DNA from: Zeus faber | Taxonomy: Eukaryota; Chordata; Actinopteri; Zeiformes; Zeidae | Length of the DNA stretch: 64,000 nucleotides | Direction: 5' to 3' | Assembly (NCBI GenBank): GCA_960531495.1 | Contig: CAUIJY010000068.1 | Coordinates: 1,922,001 to 1,986,000, forward strand | Shown: one piece after another, positions 49,701-62,300 of the stretch | Layout: the number at the start of each line of letters is the position of its first letter | Position numbering within the stretch: position 1 is the first letter of the stretch | Notes under the pieces: generated by a model | What the model saw: only the letters and a program-made list of their open reading frames with translations | Database searches by the model: none | What the model was told of the DNA's origin: nothing | Position numbers and translations under genes: made by a program

Positions 49701-49822
49701 TGGTTCTAGAACTCTGTGAGAAAAAACTTAAGAAGCACATAATAGTTCATCAAATTAATCAAATTTCTATGCTGTACTGCACCATTCTGAATCATTCACC
49801 TGTGATGAGACAATGGTTCGGT
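46734..49822 (-). repeat. Inverted, diverged A/B satellite array
   Basis: The reverse complements of A and B follow each other. Monomer ends (ATGGG) fall near 46,876, 47,068, 47,276, 47,484, 47,692, 47,900, 48,108, 48,317, 48,513, 48,712, 48,904, 49,113, 49,309, 49,505 and 49,704. In plus-strand order this is a partial A, B1, A6, B3, A1, B3 and a partial B of 118 bp. B lengths vary (192, 196, 199) and copies differ at many sites, including damaged inverted-repeat arms. The array is older or less homogenised than the main one. It contains no other sequence. Confidence 0.93.
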
Positions 49823-52800
49823 ATTGAAAGAAAGATTGAATGATTGAAAGAAATGTAGATTGAAATAAAGAATGAAAGAAAGATTTGAAGTAAGAATGAA
49901 ATATTGAAAGAAAGATTTTAGGAAAGGTTGAAAGACTGAAAGAAAGAATGAAAGATTGAAAGAAAGATTGAAAGATTGAAGGAAATATTGAAAGAAAGAG
50001 AATTTGAAAGTAAGAAAGATTGAAAGTAATAAAGATTGAAAGAAAGAATAAAAGAAAAATTGAAAGATTGAAAAATTGAAAGATTAAAAGAAAGATTGAA
50101 AGAAAGATTTAAAGAAAATTGAAAGACTGAAAGTTAGAATGAAAGAAAGATTGAAAGTTTGAAAGAAAGAATGAAAGAATTAAAGAAAGATTGAAAGAAA
50201 TATTGAAAGAAAGAATGAAAGATTGAAAGAAAGAATGAAAGAATGAAAGAAATACTGAAAGAAAGAAAGATTGAAAGTAAGAACGATTGAAAGAAAGATT
50301 TATTGAAAGATTGAAAGACTGAAAGAAAGAATGAAAGATTGAAAGAAATATTGAAAGAAAGAGAGATTGAAAGATTAAAAGATTGAAAGAAAGATTGAAA
50401 GTAATAAAGATTGAAAGAAAGAATGGAGGGATAATTGAAAGATTGAAAGAAAAAATGAAAGAATTAAAGAAAGATTGTAAGAAATATTGAAAGAAAGATT
50501 GAAAGATTGAAAGAAAGAAAGATTGAAAGAAAGAATGAAAGAAAGACTGTAAGAAAGAATGAAAGTAAGAAAGAAATATTGAAAGATTGAAAGAAATATT
50601 GAAAGAAAGAAAGATTGAAAGTAAGAACGATTGAAAGAAAGATTGAAAGAAAGACTGAAAAATTGAAAGAAAAAATGAAAGAAAGATTTTAAGAAAGGTT
50701 GAAAGACTGAAGGAAAGAATGAAAGATTGAAAGAAAGAATGAAAGAACGATTGAAAGAAAAAATGAAAGAATGATAGAAAGATTGAAAGATTGAAAGAAA
50801 GATTGAATGTTTGAAAGAAAGATTGAAAGTATTAAAGATCGAAAGAAATATTTAAAGAAAGATTGAAAGATTGAAAGAAAGAATGAAATAACGATTGAAA
50901 GAAAGAATGAAAGAATGAAAGAAAAATTGAAAGATTGAAAGAAATATTGAAAGAAAGAGAGATTGAAAGATTAAAAGATTGAAAGAAAGATTGAAAGTGA
51001 TGAAGTTTGATAGAAAGAATGAAGGAAAAACTGAAAGATTGAAAGACTGAAAGAATGAATGAAAGAAAGATTGAAAGATTGAATGAAAAATTGAAAGAAA
51101 GAAAGATTGAAAGAAAGAATGAAAGAAAGATTGTAAGAAAGAATGAAAGTAAGAAAGAAAGATTGAAATATTGAAAGAAATATTGAAAGAAAGAAAGATT
51201 GAAACTAAGAACGATTGAAAGAAAGATTGAAAGAAAGATTGAAAGCTTGAAAGAAAGATTGAAAGAAAGATTTTAAGAAAGGTTGAAAGACTGAAAGAAA
51301 GAATGAAAGATTGAAAGAAAGATTGAAAGTAAGAAAAATTGAAAGAAAGAATGAAAGAAAGATTGAAATATTGCAAGAAAGAATGAAAGAAATATTGAAA
51401 GATTGAAATATTGAAAGAAAGAATGAAAGAAAGATTGAAAGATTGAAAGAAAGATTGAAAGATTGAAATAAAGATTGAAAGTTTGAAAGAAAGATTGAAA
51501 GAAAGATTTAAAGAAAGAAAGAAAGATTGAAAGAAAGATTGAAAGAAAGAATGAAAGAAAGATTGAAAGAAAGATTGAAAAAAAGAAAGATTGAAAGAAA
51601 GATTGAAATAAAGATTGAAAGACTGAAGGAAAGAATGAAAGAAAGATGGAAAGAAAGATTGAAAGAAAGAAAGATTGTAAGAAATATTGAAAGAACGAAA
51701 GAAAGATTGAAAGAGAGATGGCAAGAAAGATTGAAAGAAAGAAAGATTGAAAGAATAACAAAAGAAAGATTGAAAGATTGGAAGAAATATTGAAAGATAG
51801 AAAAATTGAAAGAAAGAAAGATTGAAAGAAAGATTTTAAGAAAGGTTGAAAGACAGAAAGAAAGAATGAAAGATTGAAAGAAAGAATGAAAGAACGATTG
51901 AAAGAATGAATGAAAGAATGAAAGAAAGATTGAAAGCTTGAAAGAAATATTGAAAGAAAGAGAGAATGAAAGTAAGAAAGATGGAAAGAAAGAATGAAAG
52001 AAAAATTGAAAGATTGAAAGATTGAAAGAAAGAATGAAAGAAAAATTGAAAGATTGAAAGATTGAAAGAAAGATTGAAAGAAAGATTTAGAGAAAGATTG
52101 AAAGATTGAAATATTGAAAGAAAGATTGAAAAAAAGATTGAAAGAAAGATATAAAGAATGAAAGATTTAAAGAAAGATTGAAAGATTGAAAGAAAGAATG
52201 AAAGAAAGATTGAAAGATTGAAAGAAAGAATGAAAGAAAGATTGAAAAAAGATTGAAAAAAAGAAAGATTGAAAGAAAGATTGAAAGAAAGATTGAAAGA
52301 AAGATTGAAAGATTGAAAGAAAGAATGAAAGAAAGATTGAAAGATTTAAAGAAAGAATGAAAGAAAGATTGAAAGATTAAACAATTGAAAGAAAGATTGC
52401 AAGAAAGACTGAAAAAAGAAAGATTGAAAGAAAGAATGAAAGAAAGATTGAAAGAAAGATGGAAAGAAAGATTGAAAGAAAGAAAGTTTGAAAGAAAGAA
52501 AGATTGAAAGAAAGAATTAAAGAAAGATTGAAAGATTGAAAGAAAGAATGAAAGAAAGATTGAAAGATTGAAATATTGAAAGAAAGAATGAAAGAAAGAT
52601 TGAAAGATTGAAAGAAAGATTGAAAGAAAGATTGAAAGATTGAAAGATTGAAATAAAGATTGAAAGTTTGAAAGAAAGATTGAAAGAAAGATTTAAAGAA
52701 AGATAGATTGAAATATTGAAATAAAGATTGAAAGTTTGAAAGAAAGATTGATTGAAATATTTAAAGAAAGAAAGATTGAAAGTAAGAAAGATTAAAATAA

Positions 52801-54459
52801 ATATTCAAAGAAAGATTGAAAGATTGAAAGAAAGAATGAAAGAAAGATTGAAAGAAAGATTGAAAGAAAGATTGAAAGTAATAAAGATTGAAAGAAAGAA
52901 TGAAAGAAAAATTGAAAGATTGAAAGATTGAAAGAAAGATTGAAAGAAAGATTTAAAGAAAGATTGAAAGACTGAAAGAAAGAATGAATAAAAGATTTAA
53001 AGAAAGATTGAAAGATTGAAAGATTGAAAGAAATATTGAAAGAAAGAAAGATTTATAGAAAGAATGAATGAAAGATTGAAAAAAGAAAGAAAGATTGAAA
53101 GAAAGATTGAAAGATTGAATGAAAGAATGAAAGAAAGATTGAAAGAAAGATTGAAAAAAAGAAAGATTGAAAGAAAGATTGAAATAAAGATTGAAAGACT
53201 GAAGGAAAGAATGAAAGAAAGATGGAAAGAGAGATTGAAAGAAAGAAAGATTGAAAAAAATATTGAAAGAAAGATTGAAAGATTGAAAGAAAGATTGAAA
53301 GAAAGATTGAAGGATTGAAATATTGAAAGAAAGAATGAAAGAAAGATTGAAAGATTGAAAGAAAGATTGAAAAAAAGATTGAAAGACTGAAAGAAAGAAT
53401 GAAAGAAAGATTGAAAGATAAAACAATTGAAAGAAAGATTGCAAAAAAGATTGAAAAAACAAAGATTGAAATAAAGAATGAAAGAAAGATTGAAAGATTG
53501 GAAGAAATATTGAAAGATAGAAAAATTGAAAGAAAGAAAGATTGAAAGAAAGAATTAAAGAAAGATTGAAAGATTGAAAGAAAGAATGAAAGAAAGATTG
53601 AAAGATTTAAATATTGAAAGAAAGAATGAAAGAAAGATTGATAGATTGAAAGAAAGATTGAAAGAAAGATTGAAAGATTGAAAGATTGAAATAAAGATTG
53701 AAAGTTTGAAAGAAAGATTGAAAGAAAGATTTAAAGAAAGATAGATTGAAATATTGAAATAAAGATTGAAAGTTTGAAAGAAAGATTGAAAGAAATATTC
53801 AAAGAAAGATTGAAAGATTGAAAGAAAGAATGAAAGAAAGATTGAAAGAAAGATTGAAAGAAAGATTGAAAGTAATTAAGATTGAAAGAAATATTTAAAG
53901 AAAGAAAGATTGAAAGAAAGATTGAAAGAAAGATTGAAAGTAATTAAGATTGAAAGAAATATTTAAAGAAAGAAAGATTGAAAGTAAGAAAGATTGAAAG
54001 AAATATTCAAAGAAAGATTGAAAGATTGAAAGAAAGAATGAAAGAAAGATTGAAAGAAAGATTGAAAGAAAGATTGAAAGTAATAAAGATTGAAAGAAAG
54101 AATGAAAGAAAAATTGAAAGATTGAAAGATTGAAAGAAAGATTGAAAGAAAGATTGAAAGAAAGATTGAAAGACTGAAAGAAAGAATGAATAAAAGATTT
54201 AAAGAAAGATTGAAAGATTGAAAGATTGAAATAAAGATTGAAAGAAAGAAAGATTTAAAGATAGAATGAAAGAAAGATTGAAAGATTGAAAGAAAGATTG
54301 AAAGAAAGTTTGAAAGACTGAAAGAAAGAATGAATAACAGATTTAAAGAAAGATTGAAAGATTGAAAGATTGAAAGAAAGATTGAAAGAAAGAAAGATTT
54401 AAAGAAAGAATGAAAGAAAGTTTGAAAAAAGAAAGAAAGATTGAAAGATAGATTGAAAG

Positions 54460-55617
54460 ATTGAAAGAAAGAATGAAAGAAAGATTGAAAGAAAGATTGA
54501 AAAAAAGAAAGATTAGAAAGATTGATATAAAGATTGAAAGACTGAAGGAAAGAATGAAAGAAAGATGGAAAGAAATATTGAAAGAAAGAAAGATTGAAAG
54601 AAATATTGAAAGAAAGATTGAAAGATTGAAAGAAAGATTGAAATAAAGATTGAAAGAATGAAAGAAAGATTGAAAGATAGATGGAAAGAAAGATTGAAGG
54701 AAAGAAAGATTGAAAGAATAACAAAAGAAAGATTGAAAGATTGGAAGAAATATTGAAAGATAGAAAAATTGAAAGAAAGAAAGATTGAAAAAAAGAATTA
54801 AAGAAAGATTGAAACATTGAAAGAAAGAATGAAAGAAAGATTGAAAGATTGAAATATTGAAAGAAAGAATGAAAGAAAGATTCAAAGATTGAAAGAAAGA
54901 TTGAAAGAAAGATTGAAATATTCAAAGATTGAAATAAAGATTGAAAGTTTGAAAGAAAGATTGAAAGAAAGATTTAAAGAAAGAAAGATTGAAAGATTGA
55001 AAGATTGAAAGAAATATTTAAAGAAAGATTGAAAGATTGAAAGAAAGAATGAAAGAAAGATTGAAAGAAAGATTGAAAAAAAGAAAGATTGAAAGAAAGA
55101 TTGATATAAAGATTGAAAGACTGAAGGAAAGAATGAAAGAAAGATGGAAAGAAAGATTGAAAGAAAGAAAGATTGAAAGAAATATTGAAAGAAAGATTGA
55201 AAGATTGAAAGAAAGATTGAAATAAAGATTGAAAGAATGAAAGAAAGATTGAAAGATAGATGGAAAGAAAGATTGAAAGAAAGAAAGATTGAAAGAATAA
55301 CAAAAGAAAGATTGAAAGATTGGAAGAAATATTGAAAGATAGAAAAATTGAAAGAAAGAAAGATTAAAAAAAAGAATTAAAGAAAGATTGAAACATTGAA
55401 AGAAAGAATGAAAGAAAGATTGAAAGATTGAAATATTGAAAGAAAGAATGAAAGAAAGATTCAAAGATTGAAAGAAAGATTGAAAGAAAGATTGAAAGAT
55501 TCAAAGATTGAAATAAAGATTGAAAGTTTGAAAGAAAGATTGAAAGAAAGATTTAAAGAAAGAAAGATTGAAAGATTGAAAGATTGAAAGAAATATTCAA
55601 AGAAAGATTGAAAGATT
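54460..55617 (+). repeat. 579-bp tandem duplication inside the simple repeat
   Basis: The rare words TTGATATAAAG (54,522 and 55,101) and AATAACAAAAG (about 54,717 and 55,296) recur at a spacing of 579 bp, with the same words between them. Copies are roughly 54,460-55,038 and 55,039-55,617; the ends are uncertain because the flanks are also GAAA/GATT words. One indel distinguishes them near 54,513. Confidence 0.75.
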
Positions 55618-56793
55618 GATAGAAAGAATGAAAGAAAGATTGAAAGAAAGATTGAAAGAAAGATTGAAAGTAATAAAGATTGAAAGAAAGAATGAAAGAA
55701 AAATTGAAAGATTGAAAGATTGAAAGAAAGATTGAAAGAAAGATTTAAAGAAAGATTGAAAGATTGAAAGAAAGAATGAAAGAAAGATTGAAAGAAAGAT
55801 GGAAAGAAAGATTGAAAGAAAGAAAGTTTGAAAGAAATAATGAAAGAAAGATTGAACGATTGGAAGAAATATTGAAAGATAGAAAAATTGAAAGTAAGAA
55901 AGATTGAAAGAAAGAATGAAAGAAAGATTGAAAAATTGAAAGAAAGAATGAAAGAAAGATTGAAAGATAAAACAATTGAAAGAAAGATTGCAAAAAAGAT
56001 TGAAAAAACAAAGATTGAAATAAAGAATGAAAGAAAGATTGAAAGATTGGAAGAAATATTGAAAGATAGAAAAATTGAAAGAAAGAAAGATTGAAAGAAA
56101 AAATTAAAGAAAGATTGAAAGATTGAAAGAAAGAATGAAAGAAAGATTGAAAGATTGAAATATTGAAAGAAAGAATGAAAGAAAGATTGAAAGATTGAAA
56201 GAAAGATTGAAAGAAAGATTGAAAGATTGAAAGATTGAAATAAAGATTGAAAGTTTGAAAGAAAGATTGAAAGAAAGATTTAAAGAAAGAAAGATTGAAA
56301 TATTAAAATAAAGATTGAAAGTTTGAAAGAAAGATTGAAAGAAATATTTAAAGAAAGAAAGATTGAAAGTAAGAAAGATTGAAAGAAATATTCAAAGAAA
56401 GAATGAAAGATTGAAAGAAAGAATGAAAGAAAGATTGAAAGAAAGATTGAAAGAAAGATTGAAAGTAATAAAGATTGAAAGAAAGAATGAAAGAAAAATT
56501 GAAAGATTGAAAGATTGAAAGAAAGATTTAAAGAAAGATTGAAAGACTGAAAGAAAGAATGATAAAAGATTTAAAGAAAGATTGAAAGATTGAAAGATTG
56601 AAAGAAAGATTGAAAGAAAGAAAGATTTATAGAAAGAATGAAAGAAAGATTGAAAAAAGAAAGAAAGATTGAAAGAAAGATTGAAAGATTGAAAGAAAGA
56701 ATGAAAGAAAGATTGAAAGAAAGATTGAAAAAAAGAAAGAATGAAAGAAAGATGGAAAGAAAGATTGAAAGAAAGAGAGATTGAAAGAAATAT

Positions 56794-58167
56794 TGAAAGA
56801 AAGATTGAAAGATTGAAAGAAAGATTGAAATAAAGATTGAAAAGAATGAAAGAAAGATTGAAAGATAGATGGAAAGAAAGATTGAAAGAAAGAAAGATTG
56901 AAAGAATAACAAAAGAAAGATTGAAAGATTGGAAGAAATATTGAAAGATAGAAAAATTGAAAGAAAGAAAGATTGAAAGAAAGAATTAAAGAAAGATTGA
57001 AAGATTGAAAGAAAGAATTAAAGAAAGATTGAAAGATTGAAATATTGAAAGAAAGAATGAAAGAAAGATTCAAAGATTGAAAGAAAGATTGAAAGAAAGA
57101 TTGAAAGATTGAAAGATTGAAAAAAAGATTGAAAGTTTGAAAGAAAGATTGAAAGAAAGATTTTAAGAAAGAAAGATTGAAAGTAAGAAAGATTGAAAGA
57201 AATATTCAAAGAAAGATTGAAAGATTGAAAGAAAGAATGAAAGAAAGATTGCAAAAAAGATTGAAAAAACAAAGATTGAAATAAAGAATGAAAGAAAGAT
57301 TGAAAGATTGGAAGAAATATTGAAAGATAGAAAAATTGAAAGAAAGAAAGATTGAAAGAAAAAATTAAAGAAAGATTGAAAGATTGAAAGAAAGAATGAA
57401 AGAAAGATTGAAAGATTGAAATATTGAAAGAAAGAATGAAAGAAAGATTGAAAGATTGAAAGAAAGATTGAAAGAAAGATTGAAAGAAAGATTGAAAGAT
57501 TGAAAGAAAGATTGAAATAAAGATTGAAAAGAATGAAAGAAAGATTGAAAGATAGATGGAAAGAAAGATTGAAAGAAAGAAAGATTGAAAGAATAACAAA
57601 AGAAAGATTGAAAGATTGGAAGAAATATTGAAAGATAGAAAAATTGAAAGAAAGAAAGATTGAAAGAAAGAATTAAAGAAAGATTGAAAGATTGAAAGAA
57701 AGAATTAAAGAAAGATTGAAAGATTGAAATATTGAAAGAAAGAATGAAAGAAAGATTCAAAGATTGAAAGAAAGATTGAAAGAAAGATTGAAAGATTGAA
57801 AGATTGAAAAAAAGATTGAAAGTTTGAAAGAAAGATTGAAAGAAAGATTTTAAGAAAGAAAGATTGAAAGTAAGAAAGATTGAAAGAAATATTCAAAGAA
57901 AGATTGAAAGATTGAAAGAAAGAATGAAAGAAAGATTGCAAAAAAGATTGAAAAAACAAAGATTGAAATAAAGAATGAAAGAAAGATTGAAAGATTGGAA
58001 GAAATATTGAAAGATAGAAAAATTGAAAGAAAGAAAGATTGAAAGAAAAAATTAAAGAAAGATTGAAAGATTGAAAGAAAGAATGAAAGAAAGATTGAAA
58101 GATTGAAATATTGAAAGAAAGAATGAAAGAAAGATTGAAAGATTGAAAGAAAGATTGAAAGAAAGAT
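56794..58167 (+). repeat. 687-bp tandem duplication inside the simple repeat
   Basis: GATTGCAAAAAAG (57,247 and 57,934), AATAACAAAAG (about 56,905 and 57,592) and the AAAACAAAG word recur 687 bp apart. Copies are roughly 56,794-57,480 and 57,481-58,167. The second copy plus about 400 bp beyond it also matches about 55,985-56,640 at an offset of 1,947-1,948, so this part is built from nested duplications. Confidence 0.78.
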
Positions 58168-59117
58168 TGAAAGATTGAAAGATTGAAATAAAGATTGAAA
58201 GTTTGAAAGAAAGATTGAAAGAAAGATTTAAAGAAAGAAAGATTGAAATATTAAAATAAAGATTGAAAGTTTGAAAGAAAGATTGAAAGAAATATTTAAA
58301 GAAAGAAAGATTGAAAGTAAGAAATATTGAAAGAAATATTCAAAGAAAGAATGAAAGATTGAAAGAAAGAATGAAAGAAAGATTGAAAGAAAGATTGAAA
58401 GAAAGATTGAAAGTAATAAAGATTGAAAGAAAGAATGAAAGAAAAATTGAAAGATTGAAAGATTGAAAGAAAGATTTAAAGAAAGATTGAAAGACTGAAA
58501 GAAAGAATGATAAAAGATTTAAAGAAAGATTGAAAGATTGAAAGATTGAAAGAAAGATTGAAAGAAAGAAAGATTTATAGAAAGAATGAAAGAAAGATTG
58601 AAAAAAGAAAGAAATATTCAAAGAAAGATTGAAAGATTGAAAGAAAGAATGAAAGAAAGATTGAAAGAAAGATTGAAAGAAACATTGAAAGTAATAAAGA
58701 TTGAAAGAAAGAATGAAAGAAAAATTGAAAGATTGAAAGATTGAAAGAAACATTGAAAGAAAGATTTAAAGAAAGATTGAAAGATTGAAAGAAAGAATGA
58801 AAGAAAGATTGAAAGAAAGATTGAAAGATTGAAAGAATGAAAGAAAGATTGAAAGTTTGAAAGAAAGATTGAAAGACTGAAAGAAAGATTGCAAGAAAGA
58901 TTGAAAAAAAAGAAAGATTTAAAGATAGAATAAAAGAAAGATTGAAAGAAAGATTGAAAAAAGAAAGAAAGATTGAAAGATTGAAAGAAATATTGAAAGA
59001 CAGAAAGATTGAAAGAAACAATGAAAGAAAGATTGAAAGATTAAAAGAAAGAATGAAAGAAAGATTGAAAGATTGAAATATTGAAAGAAAGAATGAAAGA
59101 AAGATTCAAAGATTGAA

Positions 59118-59343
59118 ATAAAGATTGAAAGAAAGATTGAATGATTGAAAGATTGAAAGAAAGATTGAAAGACTGAAAGAAAGATTGCAAGAAAGATTGA
59201 AAAAAAAGAAAGATTTAAAGATAGAATAAAAGAAAGATTGAAAGAAAGATTGAATGATTGAAAGATTGAAAGAAAGATTGAAAGACTGAAAGAAAGATTG
59301 CAAGAAAGATTGAAAAAAAAGAAAGATTTAAAGATAGAATAAA
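59118..59343 (+). repeat. 113-bp tandem pair inside the simple repeat
   Basis: A phrase containing GATTGAATGATTG, GATTGCAAG, a run of A and TTTAAAGATAGAATAAAAG occurs twice in succession 113 bp apart (ATAGAAT at 59,221 and 59,334). A related phrase lies near 58,925 and another near 60,166. Confidence 0.72.
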
Positions 59344-62300
59344 AGAAAGATTGAAAGAAAGATTGAAAAAAGAAAGAAAGATTGAAAGATTGAAAGAAAT
59401 TTTGAAAGACAGAAAGATTGAAAGAAACAATGAAAGAAAGATTGAAAGATTAAAAGAAAGAATGAAAGAAAGATTGAAAAATTGAAAGATTGAAAGAAAG
59501 ACTAAATGAAAGAAAGAACGATTGAAAGAAAGATTGAAAGAAAGATTGAAAGAAAGAAAGATTGAAAGAAAGAATCTAACAAAGATTGAAATAAAGAATG
59601 AAAGAAAGATTGAAAGAAAGATTGAAAGAAGATAGAAAGAAAGATTGAAAGAAAGAAAGATTGAAAGATTGAATGATTGAAAGAATGATTGAATGAAAGA
59701 TTGAAAGCTTGAAAGATAGATTGAAAGAAAGATTTTAAGAAAGGTTGAAAGACTGAAAGAAAGACTGAAAGATTGAAAGAAAGAATGAAAGAACGATTGA
59801 AAGAAAGAATGAAAGAATGAAAGAAAGATTGAAAGATTGAAAAAAATATTGAAAGAAAGAGAGAATGAAAGTAAGAAAGATTGAAAGAAAGATTGAAAGT
59901 AATAAAGATTGAAAGAAAGAATGAAAGAAAAATTGAACGATTGAAAGATTGAAAATAAGATTGAAAGAAAGATTTAAAGAAAGATTAAAAGACTGAAAGA
60001 AAGAATGAAAGAAAGATTGAAAGATTGAAAGATTGAAAGAAAGAATGAAGGAAAGACTGAAAGATTGAAAGAAAAATTGAAAGAAAGATTGAAAGTTTGA
60101 AAGACAGATTGAAAGACTGAAAGAAAGATTGCAAGAAAGATTGAAAAAACAAAGATTTAAAGATAGAATAAAAGAAAGATTGAAAGAAAGATTGAAAAAA
60201 AAAGAAAGATTGAAAGATTGAAAGAAATATTGAAAGACAGAAAGATTGAAAGAAACAATTAAAGAAAGATTGAAAGATTAAAATAAAGAATGAAAGAAAG
60301 ATTGAAAGAAAGATTGAAAGAAAGATTGAAAGAAAGATTGAAAGAAAGATTGAATGAAAGATTGAAAGAAAGAATGAAACAAAGATTGAAATAAAGAATG
60401 AAAGACAGATTGAAAGAAAGATAGAAGGAAAGATTGAAAGATTGAATGATTGAAAGAAAGACTGAAAGAAAGAATGACGGACAGAAAGATTGAAAGAAAG
60501 AATGAAAGAAAGATTGAAAAAAAGATTGAAGGACTGAAAGAAAGAATGAAAGAAAGATTGAAAGATTAAACAATTGAAAGAATGATTGCAAGAATGATTG
60601 AAAAAAGAAAGATTGAAAGAAAGAATGAAAGACTGAAGGAAAGAATGAAAGAAAGATGGACAGAAAGATTGAAAGAAACAATGAAAGAAAGATTGAAAGA
60701 TTAAAAGAAAGAATGAAAGAAAGATTGAAAAATTGAAAGATTGAAAGAAAGACTAAAAGAAAGATAGAATGATTGAAAGAAAGATTGAAAGAAAGAATGA
60801 AAGAAAGAATGAAAGAAAGATTGAAAGAAACAATGAAAGAAAGATTGAAAGATTAAAAGAAAGAATGAAAGAAAGATTGAAAAATTGAAAGATTGAAAGA
60901 AAGACTAAACGAAAGAAAGAACGATTGAAAGAAAGAATGAAAGAAAGATTGAAAAAAGATTAAAAGACTGAAGGAAAGAATGAAAGAAAGATTGAAATAT
61001 TAAACAATTGAAAGAAAGTTTGCAAGAAAGATTGAAAAAAGAAAGATTGAAAGAAAGAATGAAAAAAAGATTGATAGATAGATGGATAGAAAGATTGAAA
61101 GAAAGAAAGATTGAAAGAATAACAAAAGAAAGATTGAAAGATTGGAAGAAATATTGAAAGATAGAAAAATTGAAAGTAAGAAAGATTGAAAGAAAAAATT
61201 AAAGAAAGATTGAAAGATTGAAAGAAAGAATGAAAGAAAGGTTGAAAGATTGAAATATTGAAAGAAAGAATGAAAGAAAGATTGAAAGATTGAAAGAAAG
61301 ATTGAAAGAAAGATTGAAAGATTGAAAGTTTGAAATAAAGATTGAAAGTTTGAAAGAAAGATTGAAAGAAAGATTTAAAGAAAGAAAGATTGAAAGAAAT
61401 ATTGAAAGAAAGACTGAAAGATTGAAAGAAAGATTGAAAGAAAGAATGAAAGAAAGATTGAAAGATTGAAAGAGTGAAATAAAGAATGAAAGTTTGAAAG
61501 AAAGATTGAAAGAAAGATTTAAAGAAAGAAAGATTGAAAGTAAGAAAGATTGAAAGAAATATTGAAAGAAAGATTGAAAGATTGAAAGAAAGATTGAAAG
61601 AAAGAATGAAAGAAAGATTGAAAGAAAGATTGAAAGAAAGATTGAAAGAAAGATTGAAAGACTGAAGGAAAGAATGAAAGAAAGACTGAAAGAAAGATTG
61701 AAAGAAAGAAATATTGAAAGAAAGATTGAAAGATTAAATGATTGAAAGAAAGACTGAAAGATAGATTGAAAGATTGAAGATTGAAAGATTCAAAGAAAGA
61801 TTGAAAGAAAGATTGAACGACTGAAAGATTGAAAGAAAGATTGAAAGTTTGAAACAAATTCTGAAAGACTGAAAGAAAGAATGAAAGAAAGATTGAAAGA
61901 AAGATTGAAAAAAGAAAGATTGAAAGAAAATTTGAAAGAAAGATTGAAAGAAGGAATGAAAGAAAGATTGAATGAAATATTGAAAGACAGAAAGATTGAA
62001 AGAAACAATGAAAGAAAGATTGAAAGATTAAAAGAAAGAATAAAAGAAAGATTGAAAAATTGAAAGATTGAAAGAAAGATTGAAAAAAAGATTGAAAGAC
62101 TGGAAGAAAGAATGAAATAAAGATTGAAAGATTCAACAATTGAAAGAATGATTGCAAGAAAGATTGAAAAAAGAAAGATTGAAAGAAAATTTGAAAGAAA
62201 GATTGAAGAAGGAATGAAAGAAAGATTGAATGAAAAATTGAAAAACAGAAAGATTGAAAGAAAGAATGAAAGAAAGATTGAAAGATTGAAAGAAAGATTG

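Noticed and set aside
45236..49822. Inserted transposon flanked by inverted satellite arms
   Set aside because: The spacer is a minisatellite with no transposase, terminal inverted repeats or target duplication, and the arms are simply oppositely oriented satellite.
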